A DNA stretch of 64,000 nucleotides from Vibrio cincinnatiensis DSM 19608. Lineage in GTDB: Bacteria; Pseudomonadota; Gammaproteobacteria; Enterobacterales; Vibrionaceae. Below the pieces are notes generated by a model, which was given only the letters and a program-made list of their open reading frames with translations, was not told the DNA's origin and did no database searches. The translations under genes and the position numbers were made by a program. Location of the stretch: assembly GCF_900167345.1 (NCBI RefSeq), contig NZ_FUXB01000011.1:1-64000 (forward strand), in the 5' to 3' direction. Positions 9,313 to 19,556 of this stretch are shown in pieces; the stretch's first letter is position 1, and each line of letters opens with the position of its first letter.

Positions 9313-9762
9313 ATGGCAACAGCAACTTTCTACCTTATTTCTGCTGATAGCCCACAAGCAACCCAAAGCGGGTTTGAGCAATATGTGGTTTATCTCGCAC
9401 AATATTTTGCTAAGCAAGGGGCAAAAGTCTATGTACAAGGCCATGACAAGCCCCATGCAGAAAGGCTTGCTGAGCGGTTTTGGCAAGTTGAGCCTGAGGA
9501 TTTCCTTGCTCACAACTTGGTCGGCGAAGGCCCCAGATATGGGACTCATATTGAAATTGGGTACCCAGAAGTCGCCCCTTCTCGGAACCGACAACTGGTA
9601 ATAAATGTGGCCGATAATCATACAACCTTTGCGAACGCCTTCGCAGAGGTGGTAGACTTCGTCCCCAGTGAAGAAAAGGCCAAGCAACAAGCTCGAGAGC
9701 GGTATAAGCAGTACCGTCAAGCAGGGTATCAACTGCAAACCATCGAGATAAATTACCCTTGA
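9313..9762 (+). CDS. holC: DNA polymerase III chi subunit HolC
   Basis: The chi subunit of the clamp-loader complex; with psi it links the loader to single-stranded DNA-binding protein. The 149 aa are close to the usual length (about 147). It has the N-terminal ATFYLI strand, CxxxEQYVVYLAQ-like helix (here SGFEQYVVYLAQYF) and VNVADNH in the core, typical of HolC. The ATG at 9313 gives better spacing from the GTAGG ribosome binding site than the adjacent ATG at 9310. It lies between pepA and valS, the classic order. Confidence 0.93.
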   Translation: MATATFYLISADSPQATQSGFEQYVVYLAQYFAKQGAKVYVQGHDKPHAERLAERFWQVEPEDFLAHNLVGEGPRYGTHIEIGYPEVAPSRNRQLVINVADNHTTFANAFAEVVDFVPSEEKAKQQARERYKQYRQAGYQLQTIEINYP

Positions 9763-9857
9763 ATCCTTTATCCTTATAGTTAAGCTCTCTTACCCAGAGA
9801 GAACTCACTTATAGTGATAACCCGAATTAACCATCAATGTATCCATTTAAGAGCACT

Positions 9858-12719
9858 ATGGAAAAGACATACAACCCAACATCCATCGAACAAGATCTAT
9901 ATAAGACTTGGGAAGAACAAGGCTACTTTAAGCCTCACGGTGATACAAGCAAAGACGCGTACAGCATCATGATCCCGCCGCCAAACGTCACTGGTAGCCT
10001 ACATATGGGACACGCATTCCAAGACACCATTATGGATACCTTGATCCGCTGTCAGCGCATGAAAGGTAAAAATACCCTATGGCAAGTCGGTACTGACCAT
10101 GCGGGTATTGCAACTCAAATGGTCGTTGAACGTAAAATTGCTGCCGAAGAAGGCAAAACCAAGCACGATTACGGCCGTGATGCCTTTATCGATAAAATTT
10201 GGGAATGGAAAAAAGAATCGGGGGGAACGATCACTAAACAGCTACGCCGTCTTGGAGCTTCTGTTGACTGGGATCGTGAACGTTTCACTATGGATGATGG
10301 TTTTTATAAAGCCGTACAAGAAGTGTTTGTTCGCCTCTACAAAGACGATTTGATCTATCGCGGCAAACGTTTAGTAAACTGGGATCCTAAACTGCATACC
10401 GCCATTTCTGATCTTGAAGTGGAAAACAAAGAAACCAAAGGCCATATGTGGCATTTCCGCTACCCATTAGCCGATGGCGCAAAAACCTCAGAAGGCAAAG
10501 ATTATATCGTGGTTGCTACCACTCGCCCTGAAACCATGCTTGGTGATACCGGTGTAGCGGTAAACCCAGAAGATCCTCGCTATAAAGATCTGATCGGTCA
10601 ACAAGTTGTACTGCCCGTCGTTAACCGCCGTATTCCAATCGTCGGTGATGAGCATGCGGATATGGAAAAAGGGACTGGTTGTGTAAAAATCACCCCAGCA
10701 CATGATTTTAATGACTATGAAGTAGGTAAACGCCATCGCCTGCCGATGATCAACATCTTCACCTTTGATGCCAACGTACGTGATGTCGCCGAAGTCTTTA
10801 ATACTAATGGTGAACCATCAGAGGCTTATAGCTCAGAGATTCCTGCTCAATATCAAGGCATTGAACGCTTTGCGGCTCGTAAAGCGATCATAGCAGAATT
10901 CGACGCTCTAGGATTACTAGAAGAAGTCAAAGATCACGATTTAACCATTCCTTATGGTGATCGGGGTGGCGTAGTCATTGAACCGATGCTGACGGATCAA
11001 TGGTATGTTCGCGCGGGTATTCTTGCCAAACCTGCGGTTGAAGCGGTTGAAAATGGGGATATTCAGTTCGTGCCTAAGCAGTACGAAAATATGTACTTCT
11101 CATGGATGCGTGATATTCAAGATTGGTGTATTTCTCGCCAGCTTTGGTGGGGGCACCGTATCCCTGCTTGGTATGATGAGCAAGGTAATGTTTACGTTGG
11201 CCGCAATGAAAGCGAAGTGCGCAGTGAAAATAACCTTGCTGAAGATATCGTGTTACGCCAAGACGATGACGTTTTGGATACTTGGTTCTCTTCAGCGCTA
11301 TGGACATTCGGTACACTTGGCTGGCCAGAACAGACCAAAGAACTCAACGTTTTCCACCCAACGGATGTGCTCGTTACTGGGTTTGATATCATTTTCTTCT
11401 GGGTTGCCCGGATGATCATGATGACCATGCATTTTGTCAAAGATGAGAATGGTCAACCTCAAGTTCCGTTCAAAACCGTTTATGTGACAGGCCTTATTCG
11501 TGATGAAAATGGCGATAAAATGTCAAAATCTAAAGGGAACGTACTTGATCCTATCGATATGATCGATGGTATCGATCTCGAATCTTTGGTTGAGAAACGC
11601 ACTGGCAACATGATGCAGCCGCAATTAGCCGAGAAAATTGAGAAAAACACACGGAAAACCTTTGAAAATGGTATCGAAGCTTACGGTACAGATGCTCTGC
11701 GCTTCACGCTAGCCGCGATGGCTTCCACTGGCCGTGACATCAACTGGGATATGAAACGTTTAGAAGGCTACCGTAATTTCTGCAATAAACTGTGGAACGC
11801 AAGCCGCTATGTTCTGATGAACACTCAAGAGCAGGATTGCGGTTTTGCAGCTGGTACTGAGCTTGAATATTCATTGGCCGATAAGTGGATCGAGTCACAA
11901 TTTGAATTAGCCGCGAAAGAGTTCAACAACCACATTGATAACTACCGTCTGGATATGGCTGCCAATACACTGTATGAGTTTATCTGGAACCAATTCTGTG
12001 ACTGGTATTTAGAGCTGACCAAGCCTGTACTTTGGAAAGGGAGTGAAGCCCAACAACGAGCAACTCGCCGAACCTTGATTACGGTACTTGAGAAAACGTT
12101 GCGCTTGGCTCACCCTGTTTTGCCATACATTACCGAAACCATTTGGCAAAGTGTGAAGCCACTGGTAGAAGGCATTGAAGGTGATACCATTATGCTGCAA
12201 GCGCTACCACAATATGATGAAACGAACTTCCATCAAGAAGCGCTAAATGACATAGAGTGGGTAAAAGCCTTTATCACCAGTATCCGTAACTTGCGTGCTG
12301 AGTATGACATTAATCCGGGTAAACCACTGGAAGTCATGCTTAAAGCAGCCAGTGAACAAGATGCGGATCGCCTTGCCGCCAACCAACAAGTACTGATTGC
12401 TCTAGCGAAGTTAGACAGTGTTCGTGTGCTGGCGGCAGGAGAAGTCGTTCCTGCCTGTGCAACCGCCTTAGTGGGTAAATCAGAGCTAATGATTCCAATG
12501 GCAGGCTTGATTGATAAAGAAGCTGAACTGGAACGTTTGAGTAAAGAAATTGCGAAAACGGAAGGGGAAATTAAGCGCATTGAAGGCAAATTGGGTAACC
12601 AAGGCTTCGTTGCTAAAGCCCCTGAAGCGGTCGTTGCCAAAGAGCGTGAAAAACTCGAAGGTTACCAAGAAGCACTAGTGAAATTAGTTGAACAAAAAGC
12701 GACGATTGCCGCGCTTTAA
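9858..12719 (+). CDS. valS: Valyl-tRNA synthetase
   Basis: A class Ia aminoacyl-tRNA synthetase that charges tRNA-Val and edits mischarged threonine. The HIGH motif appears as [14 protein letters not shown] (near residue 42-55) and the KMSKS motif as KMSKSKGN (near 555). A CP1 editing domain (about 190-350) and a C-terminal coiled coil (last about 70 residues, rich in [12 protein letters not shown] onward) are present. I chose the ATG at 9858 (953 aa) over an in-frame ATG at 9837, because MEKTYNP aligns with known ValS and an AAGAG ribosome binding site precedes it. Confidence 0.97.
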   Translation: MEKTYNPTSIEQDLYKTWEEQGYFKPHGDTSKDAYSIMIPPPNVTGSLHMGHAFQDTIMDTLIRCQRMKGKNTLWQVGTDHAGIATQMVVERKIAAEEGKTKHDYGRDAFIDKIWEWKKESGGTITKQLRRLGASVDWDRERFTMDDGFYKAVQEVFVRLYKDDLIYRGKRLVNWDPKLHTAISDLEVENKETKGHMWHFRYPLADGAKTSEGKDYIVVATTRPETMLGDTGVAVNPEDPRYKDLIGQQVVLPVVNRRIPIVGDEHADMEKGTGCVKITPAHDFNDYEVGKRHRLPMINIFTFDANVRDVAEVFNTNGEPSEAYSSEIPAQYQGIERFAARKAIIAEFDALGLLEEVKDHDLTIPYGDRGGVVIEPMLTDQWYVRAGILAKPAVEAVENGDIQFVPKQYENMYFSWMRDIQDWCISRQLWWGHRIPAWYDEQGNVYVGRNESEVRSENNLAEDIVLRQDDDVLDTWFSSALWTFGTLGWPEQTKELNVFHPTDVLVTGFDIIFFWVARMIMMTMHFVKDENGQPQVPFKTVYVTGLIRDENGDKMSKSKGNVLDPIDMIDGIDLESLVEKRTGNMMQPQLAEKIEKNTRKTFENGIEAYGTDALRFTLAAMASTGRDINWDMKRLEGYRNFCNKLWNASRYVLMNTQEQDCGFAAGTELEYSLADKWIESQFELAAKEFNNHIDNYRLDMAANTLYEFIWNQFCDWYLELTKPVLWKGSEAQQRATRRTLITVLEKTLRLAHPVLPYITETIWQSVKPLVEGIEGDTIMLQALPQYDETNFHQEALNDIEWVKAFITSIRNLRAEYDINPGKPLEVMLKAASEQDADRLAANQQVLIALAKLDSVRVLAAGEVVPACATALVGKSELMIPMAGLIDKEAELERLSKEIAKTEGEIKRIEGKLGNQGFVAKAPEAVVAKEREKLEGYQEALVKLVEQKATIAAL

Positions 12720-12747
12720 TCCATCTCTTTTCACTGATGAAATGATG

Positions 12748-12777
12748 ATAAGGCAGCGAATTCGCTGCCTTATTTTT
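12748..12777 (+). terminator. Terminator after valS
   Basis: Perfect palindromic stem ATAAGGCAGCGAA/TTCGCTGCCTTAT (12748-12773) with TTTTTAT following. It lies between convergent genes and probably works in both directions. Confidence 0.85.
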
Positions 12778-12785
12778 ATGCTAGA

Positions 12786-13748
12786 TTAGACTAAACGGTG
12801 ACGAGACTCACCAGCGATAAACCCTTCAATGTTATCGATTAAAATCGCCACTAAGCGCTCGATAGCACTGTCGCTTCCCCACGCCACATGTGGTGTCAGC
12901 AATAAGTTGGGCAATTCCATATTCGCCAATAAAGGGTTGTTTCTATCGGCAGGTTCTTGAGTAAACACATCAACCCCCGCACCCGCAATGCGACGCTGTT
13001 TTAATGCATCAACCAAGGCCTGCTCATCGACTAACCCACCTCGGCCAGTATTGATAAGAATGGCATTCGGTTTCATCAACGCAAATTCATCAGTACTGAG
13101 CAAATGATGAGTAGAATCCGTTAAAGGGCAATGTAAGGAGAGCACATCAGCATTCGCCACGACTTGCTCAAAGGGCGTATATCCAGCGCGACAATGCTGT
13201 GCGCCTTTATGTTCAGCCAGTAACACTTGCATTCCTAACGCTTTCGCCAGCTGTGCCGTTGCTTTGCCTAACGTTCCACTGCCGATGATTCCCATGGTAC
13301 TGCCCGCAATATCACCAATAGGATGCGTAAAAAAGCAGAACTGCTTATTGCGCTGCCACTCACCCGCTGCAATATCTTGATGGTAACCCAATAAATTACG
13401 CCGCAGAGCAAACAGCATGCCGATCACATGTTCAGGAACCGATTGAACTGCATACCCTTGCACATTGCACACCGCAATCTTGTGTAATCGACAGTAGTCC
13501 ACATCAACATTATTCACGCCAGTGGCTGAAACCGCGATTAAGCGCAACTGAGGTAATTGAGCCAGCACATCTGCCGTTAGCCGAACTTTATTAGTAATGG
13601 CAATATCGGCTCCCGCTAAGCGCTCGACCACTTGATCGGGTGAGGTGAGTTCATATTCTTGCCAATGGTGAGCAAAATTGAGCGAAGGTAACGAGATATG
13701 GCGTGGAATCGTCGCACGATCTAAAAAAACCACCGTAGGTAGTGACAT
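12786..13748 (-). CDS. NAD(P)-dependent D-2-hydroxyacid dehydrogenase
   Basis: A D-isomer specific 2-hydroxyacid dehydrogenase, 320 aa. The Rossmann motif is GIIGSGTLGKATA (near residue 155). The catalytic triad residues lie in NTGRGGLVDE (Arg), FTQEPADR (Glu) and LTPHVAW (His). The VSATGVNNVD and VPEHVIGMLFALRR segments resemble hydroxypyruvate/glyoxylate reductases, so that is the likeliest substrate class, but it cannot be fixed by sequence alone. ATG preceded by GGAGA. It shares a strand with rluA, 30 bp upstream, and is probably cotranscribed with it. Confidence 0.88.
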   Translation of the reverse strand: MSLPTVVFLDRATIPRHISLPSLNFAHHWQEYELTSPDQVVERLAGADIAITNKVRLTADVLAQLPQLRLIAVSATGVNNVDVDYCRLHKIAVCNVQGYAVQSVPEHVIGMLFALRRNLLGYHQDIAAGEWQRNKQFCFFTHPIGDIAGSTMGIIGSGTLGKATAQLAKALGMQVLLAEHKGAQHCRAGYTPFEQVVANADVLSLHCPLTDSTHHLLSTDEFALMKPNAILINTGRGGLVDEQALVDALKQRRIAGAGVDVFTQEPADRNNPLLANMELPNLLLTPHVAWGSDSAIERLVAILIDNIEGFIAGESRHRLV

Positions 13749-13778
13749 AGCTTCTCCTTGCGCTATCCACCACCCATA

Positions 13779-14516
13779 TTATGGTCGCGGCAGCGTTTTG
13801 TAGTCAGGTAATTTCCGCTCAGGATCAAAGTGGCGTAAAATTTCTTCCTGAGCTTCAGGGTAAAAATCACAAGGTACGAACAGGGTTCGTAACCAATGAC
13901 TGCGCGGATGATAAAAACTCAGTTCAGCGGCATGCAATTCCAAACGGTTTGCAAACGCTAACGCTTCAGGAGAAGCATAAAACTCATCTCCTACAATTGG
14001 ATGACCAATCGCAAGCAAATGAACCCGGAGTTGATGTGAACGTCCAGTGATAGGAAACAGACGCACAATTGCCGTTTTTTCTTCTTGTTTTACCACCTGA
14101 TAAAGGGTTCTTGAGGCTTTTCCCTGTTCAAAACAGACTTTTTGCTTCGGGCGATTAGGCCAATCACAAATCAATGGGAGATCTATCTCTCCTTGTGTCT
14201 GTTCTACTTTCCCCCATACCCGAGCGTAATAGACTTTATGGGTTAAGCGATATTGAAACTGTTTTTTTAATGCCGCTTCCATGTATTTATTTTTGGCAAA
14301 CAACATTAGTCCTGAGGTCGACATGTCAAGCCGATGCACGACCTGAATATCAGAGTAACGTTCGACCAATCGGCTCCACATACTGTCATAATGCTCAGCA
14401 TGCTTACCGGGAACCGAAAGCAACCCTGATGGCTTATTGACAGCCAGAATATGGTCATCTTCGTACACCACATCAATCCACGGCTCAGTTGGTGGATGGT
14501 ACTCAATCATTGCCAT
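13779..14516 (-). CDS. rluA: Dual-specificity RNA pseudouridine synthase RluA
   Basis: Isomerises a uridine in 23S rRNA (U746 in E. coli) and U32 of some tRNAs. The catalytic motif HRLDMSTSGLMLFAKN (near residue 95) contains the essential Asp. PLICDWPNRPKQKVC, ITGRSHQLRVH and GHPIVGDEFYASPEA are near-diagnostic for RluA over RluC/RluD. There is no N-terminal S4 domain, as expected for RluA. I take the ATG at 14516 (245 aa); a TTG one codon upstream is less likely. The protein is somewhat longer at the C-terminus than E. coli RluA. Confidence 0.93.
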   Translation of the reverse strand: MAMIEYHPPTEPWIDVVYEDDHILAVNKPSGLLSVPGKHAEHYDSMWSRLVERYSDIQVVHRLDMSTSGLMLFAKNKYMEAALKKQFQYRLTHKVYYARVWGKVEQTQGEIDLPLICDWPNRPKQKVCFEQGKASRTLYQVVKQEEKTAIVRLFPITGRSHQLRVHLLAIGHPIVGDEFYASPEALAFANRLELHAAELSFYHPRSHWLRTLFVPCDFYPEAQEEILRHFDPERKLPDYKTLPRP

Positions 14517-14773
14517 CAATTACATCTCATTTGCTCAAAACGCTGCATTATATACGTAAAGCCTATGCCGTTACAGCGACAGAAACGCTCCCGTCGCCAC
14601 CTAACACTTCCTCTTATCATTGAGGTCTAACCCCGTAGAATGCATAACAAACCATGTAAATACAAATTGACACTTTAGCAAAGTATGATATTGGTATGAA
14701 TTGTTGACAATAAAAACAACCCAACGACATCGCATCGTTCGGGTAACAACACTAAACAAACACAACCATAATT
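14517..14773. other. Intergenic region between rluA and the Nramp-like gene
   Basis: Part of a divergent 375-bp spacer. It holds two TTGACA hexamers (about 14668 and 14704) but I could not pair either convincingly with a -10 box. The 67-aa open frame at 14601-14804 on the minus strand has no homology I recognise and runs into the structured leader, so I do not call it. Confidence 0.5.
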
Positions 14774-14879
14774 TATACCTAACGATTAAAGCGAGCAGCA
14801 ACAAGCCGTATCACTTGTTTGCCCCTTTACCGAGGAGTCGGTAGACAGACCCTTCGCCTCATTCAATCGTTAAGGTATA
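14774..14879 (+). promoter_or_regulatory. Candidate structured cis-regulatory RNA leader
   Basis: A closing stem pairs 14774-14787 (TATACCTAACGATT) with 14865-14879 (AATCGTTAAGGTATA), 14 pairs with one bulged base. Inside are gcga/tcgc (14791-14794 with 14854-14857), aacaag/cttgtt (14800-14805 with 14814-14819) and taccga-GGAG-tcggta (14828-14833 with 14838-14843). The 3' arm abuts the AAGGA ribosome binding site (14881-14885) of the transporter gene, so folding could control translation. The pairings are seen directly; a riboswitch or similar role is inference. I do not recognise it as a named class (it lacks TPP, M-box, yybP-ykoY, c-di-GMP and glycine motifs). Confidence 0.55.
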
Positions 14880-14891
14880 TAAGGAACAAGA

Positions 14892-16163
14892 ATGGAAAAT
14901 ACCGTCCCTTATACATCAAACACTAAGCTCCCTTTCGCTCAACTGATTCGTTCGCTTGGCCCCGGTATTATGATGGCCGCAGCCGCCGTCGGTGGTTCAC
15001 ATCTGGTGGCTTCAACCAAAGCAGGGGCTATCTATGGCTGGCAATTAGCGGCTTTAATCTTACTGGTCAATCTCTTTAAGTACCCCTTCTTTAAAGCCAG
15101 CGTACAATACACCATGGGAACGGGCGAAAGCTTAGTCGAAGGGTATGCTAAATTAGGCAAACCATACTTGTGGATCTTTGCCATTCTCAGCGTCTTCTCT
15201 GGCATCGTCAATACGGCGGCACTACTGATGTTCAGTGCCAGTTTACTGGGATACTTTATTCCTTTTGAGTTATCTATGCCGACACTCAGTGCACTGATTC
15301 TTATCACTTGTTTGGTCATTCTATTGGCGGGACATTATCGAGCATTAGATGTGTTATCCAAAACCATTATGGCGGTGCTCACTCTTGCCACATTAACAGC
15401 GGTATTCATTGCGGCAACCAACCCTGCGCCAGTTACCATCGCAACACAAGCGCCTTCCCCTTGGAATATTGCCGCCATCGGTTTTATTGTCGTAACCATG
15501 GGATGGATGCCAGCCCCCATTGAAATTTCCAGCCTAACCTCGATGTGGCTGAAAAGTCAGCGCAAGCAGCAATCCGTTACCCCTCAATCCGCCTTATTTG
15601 ATTTCAATGTCGGCTACATCGGTACAGCCATTTTAGCGATTGTCTTTCTTGCATTGGGTAGCTTAGTGCTTCATGGCACAGGCGTCGAATTATCTAAATC
15701 CGGAGTGGGCTTCTCTCATCAATTGGTTAGCCTATATGCCTCTACCATTGGTGAATGGTCAAGATACTTAATTGCTGTTATCGCTTTTTTCTGTATTTTT
15801 GGCAGTACCATTACGGTAATTGATGGCTATTCCCGAGTGATTGCTGAATCTCAACGACTACTAAACAATCGAGTACAGCAATCCCCACGAATTTTCCAGT
15901 CATGGATGTTTTTGGTTTCAGCATCGGCCTTAGCGATTATTATCTTTTGGGCATCAGCATTAATGCCGATGCTAGACTTTGCCATGGTGATGGCCTTTAT
16001 GACCACTCCGGTTTTTGCCCTGTTGAACTATGTTCTGGTCACTCGAACTCCGCTGCCCGAAGCGCTACAAGTTGGACCAAAACTAAAAGCCCTATCCCTT
16101 TTTGGGCTCATCTACTTATTTGGCTTTCTTGCACTATTTATTTGGTGGAAGTGGTTAATGTAA
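14892..16163 (+). CDS. Nramp-family-like divalent metal or cation transporter (atypical motifs)
   Basis: A 423-aa polytopic membrane protein with about 11 hydrophobic helices. The N-terminal SLGPGIMMAAAAVGGSHLV aligns with helix 1 of Nramp (MntH) transporters. The canonical metal-binding DPGN is replaced by VGGSH (near residue 33-37), and the helix-6 MPH motif reads MPAPIEIS (near 206). The overall fold is therefore probably Nramp/LeuT-type, but the substrate may not be Mn2+ or Fe2+. AAGGA ribosome binding site at 14881. It is preceded by a putative structured leader and followed by a bidirectional terminator shared with rapA. It is transcribed alone. Confidence 0.75.
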   Translation: MENTVPYTSNTKLPFAQLIRSLGPGIMMAAAAVGGSHLVASTKAGAIYGWQLAALILLVNLFKYPFFKASVQYTMGTGESLVEGYAKLGKPYLWIFAILSVFSGIVNTAALLMFSASLLGYFIPFELSMPTLSALILITCLVILLAGHYRALDVLSKTIMAVLTLATLTAVFIAATNPAPVTIATQAPSPWNIAAIGFIVVTMGWMPAPIEISSLTSMWLKSQRKQQSVTPQSALFDFNVGYIGTAILAIVFLALGSLVLHGTGVELSKSGVGFSHQLVSLYASTIGEWSRYLIAVIAFFCIFGSTITVIDGYSRVIAESQRLLNNRVQQSPRIFQSWMFLVSASALAIIIFWASALMPMLDFAMVMAFMTTPVFALLNYVLVTRTPLPEALQVGPKLKALSLFGLIYLFGFLALFIWWKWLM

Positions 16164-16181
16164 CGAGTGCTCTACTCTAGA

Positions 16182-16213
16182 AAAAATAAAGGCCTTCATG
16201 TACGAAGGCCTTT
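16182..16213. terminator. Bidirectional terminator between Nramp-like gene and rapA
   Basis: TAAAGGCCTTC/GAAGGCCTTTA stem, 5-nt loop (16188-16213). The minus-strand side continues with TTTTTTC, giving a clear U tract for rapA; the plus side has a shorter T run. Confidence 0.85.
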
Positions 16214-16231
16214 ATCATTAAGAATTATTCC

Positions 16232-19141
16232 TTAGTTATGAGTCACCACAATCAATCGCAAGGAATCTAATTGATATTGAGCTTGTGCTATATACCCGCT
16301 CAATGCCGCAATTTGCGCTTCCAATGCCCGAATTTCCTCATCTCGAATGTTAGGATTCACCGCCTTCAACGCTAATAAACGCTCAAGCTCCGCATTCAGG
16401 CTATATTGCATCTCTTTTTCAGCCTGCTCACGAATCGCTACCACTTTTTCGCTCACCAATACATCACTTTCTGTGATCAAGCGATGAATTTCAGCCTGTA
16501 CAGAGCTGACCAGCTTGCTGGCTAAATGACGATTTACTGGGCTTAATTGACGATTAAATGCTTCAAAATCCACTTGTGCAGAAAGATCATTACCACGAGC
16601 ATCGAGTAAAATACGAATCGGCGTTGGGGGTAAAAAGCGGCTGATACCACTACTTTTCGGCGCTTGAGCATCAACAAGATAAACCATCTCTAATAAGATA
16701 GTTCCCACTGGCAGCGCTTTATTTTTAAGTAACGAAACGGCGCAAACCCCAACCCCTTCACTCATCAGTAAGTCGATACCCCCTTGGATCATTGGGTGCT
16801 CCCAACTGATAAAGTGCATATCTTCTCGAGAAAGAGCGGTATCACGATCAAAGGTAATCGTTGCCCCTTCATAAGGCAGGCCCGGATAACTAGGCACCAT
16901 CATATGCTCAGAAGGCGTCACAACCAGCGCATTTTCACCACGATCATCTTGGTTAAGGCCAACCGTATCAAATAAACTCAAGGCAAAAGTGACTAAGTTG
17001 GTATCCCCATCTGTCTCAGCAATCGACTGAGCAATTTGCTGCGCTTTTTCACCTCCATTGGAGTGCATTTCCAGCAATCGGTCACGCCCTTGTTCTAATT
17101 GGCTTTTCAACGATTTATTCAGCTTCGCGGATTCCTCAATAACGGCATCAAGCTCACTGCTTTCTCCTGCGGCGAGCATTGGGATCAAACGCTCAGCAAA
17201 CTGATCATACACCGCACGGCCAGTCGGGCAGGTTTCAGCAAAAGCATTCAAGCCTTCATCATACCAACGGGCTAAAATCGCCTGAGACGTCCCTTGTAAA
17301 TAAGGCACATAAATATCGATATCATTTTGTTGGCCTATTCGATCCAAACGACCAATACGTTGCTCTAGCAGATCCGGGTTAAATGGCAGATCAAACATCA
17401 CCAACTGATGAGCAAATTGGAAGTTACGCCCTTCAGATCCGATTTCACTACAGATCAGAACCTGCGCACCACCTTCTTCCTGAGCGAAATAAGCCGCCGC
17501 TTTGTCCCGATCTAAAATCGACATCCCTTCATGAAAAACCGTCGCTCGAATGCCTTCACGTTCACGCAGTGCTTGTTCTAACTGCAATGCAGTGCTCGCT
17601 CTTGAGGCAATCACTAAAATCTTTTCACTACGCTTGGCTTTAACTTTGTCAATCAACCAGTTAACACGAGAATCAAATTGCCACCAACTCGCATCATCAC
17701 CTTCAAACTCTTGGAAAATCTCTTCGGGATAGAGCATTTTCATCGCTCGAGCTTCAGGACTTAGCTTGCCACCAATCATCCCTGACACTCGCATGGAGGT
17801 CGTGTACTGCTCTGGGATAACCATCGGTAGTAAATGCACATTACGCACAGGGAAACCTTTAATGGCCGCTCGAGTATTTCTAAACAGCACACGTCCCGTT
17901 CCATGGCGATCCATCAAGTTACTGATCAATTCATCACGGGCAATCGCTTTCTCTTGCTCATCCGCTTGGCTTTCTAATACCTTCAGCAGCGGCTCAACAT
18001 CCTGTTCGCTCAGCAGTTCACCAATTTGGTTCTTCGCTTCATTACTAAGCACGGCACCAGAAAGTAAAGTGCTCACCGCATCAGCCACTGGGGCATACTG
18101 CGCTTCCTCTTTCACAAAAGCATCATAATCGTAGAATCGATCGGCATCGAGCAATCGTAAACGAGCAAAGTGGCTTTCACGTCCTAACTGTTCTGGCGTT
18201 GCCGTTAACAGCAATACTGCTGGTGTTCGTTCAGCCAGCGCTTCTATGACTTGGTATTCACGGCTGGGTTTTTCTTGGCTCCACAGTAAATGGTGTGCTT
18301 CATCCACCACCAACAAATCCCATTCAGCGTCTAATGCTTGCTCAAAGCGTTGGCGACTTTTGCGTAGAAAATCGAGTGAACAAAGAACGTATTGCTGAGT
18401 ATCGAAAGGGTTATCCGCTTCACTAAAGGCTTCTACACAACGTTCTTCATCAAACACAGAAAAGTGAAGGTTAAAACGGCGCAGCATCTCCACCAACCAT
18501 TGATGCTGAAGCGTTTCTGGCACCACAATTAAAATACGTTCGGCCCGCCCAGAAAGCACTTGTTGATGAATGATCATGCCCGCTTCAATGGTTTTACCTA
18601 GCCCAACTTCATCGGCTAAGAGCACTCGAGGGGCATAACGACGCCCCACTTCATGGGCAATGTATAACTGATGAGGAATCAAACCAGCACGCATACCACA
18701 TAAACCCCGCATCGGGCTTTTATGTTGTTGATATTGATTACTCAGTGCCCGGTAACGCAGCACAAAATTGTCCATACGATCAATTTGACCGGCAAACAAT
18801 TTATCTTGAGGCTTGTTAAAACGAATTTGATTACTGAGGAAAATTTCCCGAAGTGCTACGCCCGACTCATCCGTATCTTCACGAGTTCCCAGATAAGTGA
18901 ATACACCTTGATCTTCAACGACTTGATCAACATGGAGTGACCAACCTTCTTGGCTATCAATGCTATCCCCCACATTAAACGTCACTCGTGTCACCGGTGC
19001 ATCATGACGAGCATAAACTCGGTTTTCTTCTGATGCGGCGAACATTAATGTCACCGTGCGAGCGTCCATACCCACCACAGTGCCTAAACCTAAATCGCTT
19101 TCCGTATCACTTATCCAGCGTTGCCCCAAAGCAAAAGTCAT
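16232..19141 (-). CDS. rapA: RNA polymerase-associated ATPase RapA (HepA)
   Basis: A Swi2/Snf2-type ATPase that binds RNA polymerase and helps recycle it after transcription. The 969 aa match the usual length. N-terminal Tudor-like domains ([18 protein letters not shown]) precede the helicase core: Walker A as [13 protein letters not shown] (near residue 178), Walker B as VVDEAHHL (near 280), TATPEQ motif III, and the C-lobe with [11 protein letters not shown] and [10 protein letters not shown] (about 545-600). The C-terminal region ends in a coiled-coil-prone stretch. It is monocistronic, divergent from the PhoH gene across a 415-bp spacer. Confidence 0.97.
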   Translation of the reverse strand: MTFALGQRWISDTESDLGLGTVVGMDARTVTLMFAASEENRVYARHDAPVTRVTFNVGDSIDSQEGWSLHVDQVVEDQGVFTYLGTREDTDESGVALREIFLSNQIRFNKPQDKLFAGQIDRMDNFVLRYRALSNQYQQHKSPMRGLCGMRAGLIPHQLYIAHEVGRRYAPRVLLADEVGLGKTIEAGMIIHQQVLSGRAERILIVVPETLQHQWLVEMLRRFNLHFSVFDEERCVEAFSEADNPFDTQQYVLCSLDFLRKSRQRFEQALDAEWDLLVVDEAHHLLWSQEKPSREYQVIEALAERTPAVLLLTATPEQLGRESHFARLRLLDADRFYDYDAFVKEEAQYAPVADAVSTLLSGAVLSNEAKNQIGELLSEQDVEPLLKVLESQADEQEKAIARDELISNLMDRHGTGRVLFRNTRAAIKGFPVRNVHLLPMVIPEQYTTSMRVSGMIGGKLSPEARAMKMLYPEEIFQEFEGDDASWWQFDSRVNWLIDKVKAKRSEKILVIASRASTALQLEQALREREGIRATVFHEGMSILDRDKAAAYFAQEEGGAQVLICSEIGSEGRNFQFAHQLVMFDLPFNPDLLEQRIGRLDRIGQQNDIDIYVPYLQGTSQAILARWYDEGLNAFAETCPTGRAVYDQFAERLIPMLAAGESSELDAVIEESAKLNKSLKSQLEQGRDRLLEMHSNGGEKAQQIAQSIAETDGDTNLVTFALSLFDTVGLNQDDRGENALVVTPSEHMMVPSYPGLPYEGATITFDRDTALSREDMHFISWEHPMIQGGIDLLMSEGVGVCAVSLLKNKALPVGTILLEMVYLVDAQAPKSSGISRFLPPTPIRILLDARGNDLSAQVDFEAFNRQLSPVNRHLASKLVSSVQAEIHRLITESDVLVSEKVVAIREQAEKEMQYSLNAELERLLALKAVNPNIRDEEIRALEAQIAALSGYIAQAQYQLDSLRLIVVTHN

Positions 19142-19556
19142 TAATCGACTACCTCATCAATGTGGATTAGACATAAAAGTTATTAAGAACTCTACACCTG
19201 TAAAAGAAAAGTCTAATCGCTCTATTATTCCAGTGCAGAAAAAGACCGCTAATCTTACTTGAAGGTATGAAGTAGGTCACGTCCATTCCCGGCTTTTTTT
19301 CCCCAATTTCCCCTCTGACATCAAATGGTCATCTTTCCATGTCATTGGTGAATCAGTACATTGCGATACTTTGCTAGATAGCACACCTTGAAGGCAGGTA
19401 ACCTGCTACGCTAAGAAGGTAAGTTCAAGCAGAGTATCAACACAGGTTTGTCTTCAGGCCACAGTGATCGAAAGTCTGACTCCAGCATACGGTGATTGTT
19501 GGCAAGTGAATGCAAACATCCATTGCACAAGGCTACTCAGTAGCAAGGAGACGCTT
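19142..19556. other. Spacer between rapA and the PhoH-family gene, with a long 5' leader
   Basis: No gene recognised. On the plus strand a short hairpin GCTAC-TCA-GTAGC (19532-19544) directly abuts the AAGGAG ribosome binding site (19545-19550). A second small hairpin GCAGG-TAA-CCTGC lies at about 19396-19408. An in-frame upstream start at 19464 is rejected because the residues it would add do not resemble the family. I could not place a confident promoter. Confidence 0.45.

Noticed and set aside
8941..9738. 265-codon open frame on the minus strand
   Set aside because: It runs antisense across the ends of pepA and holC, both well supported; no recognisable domain.
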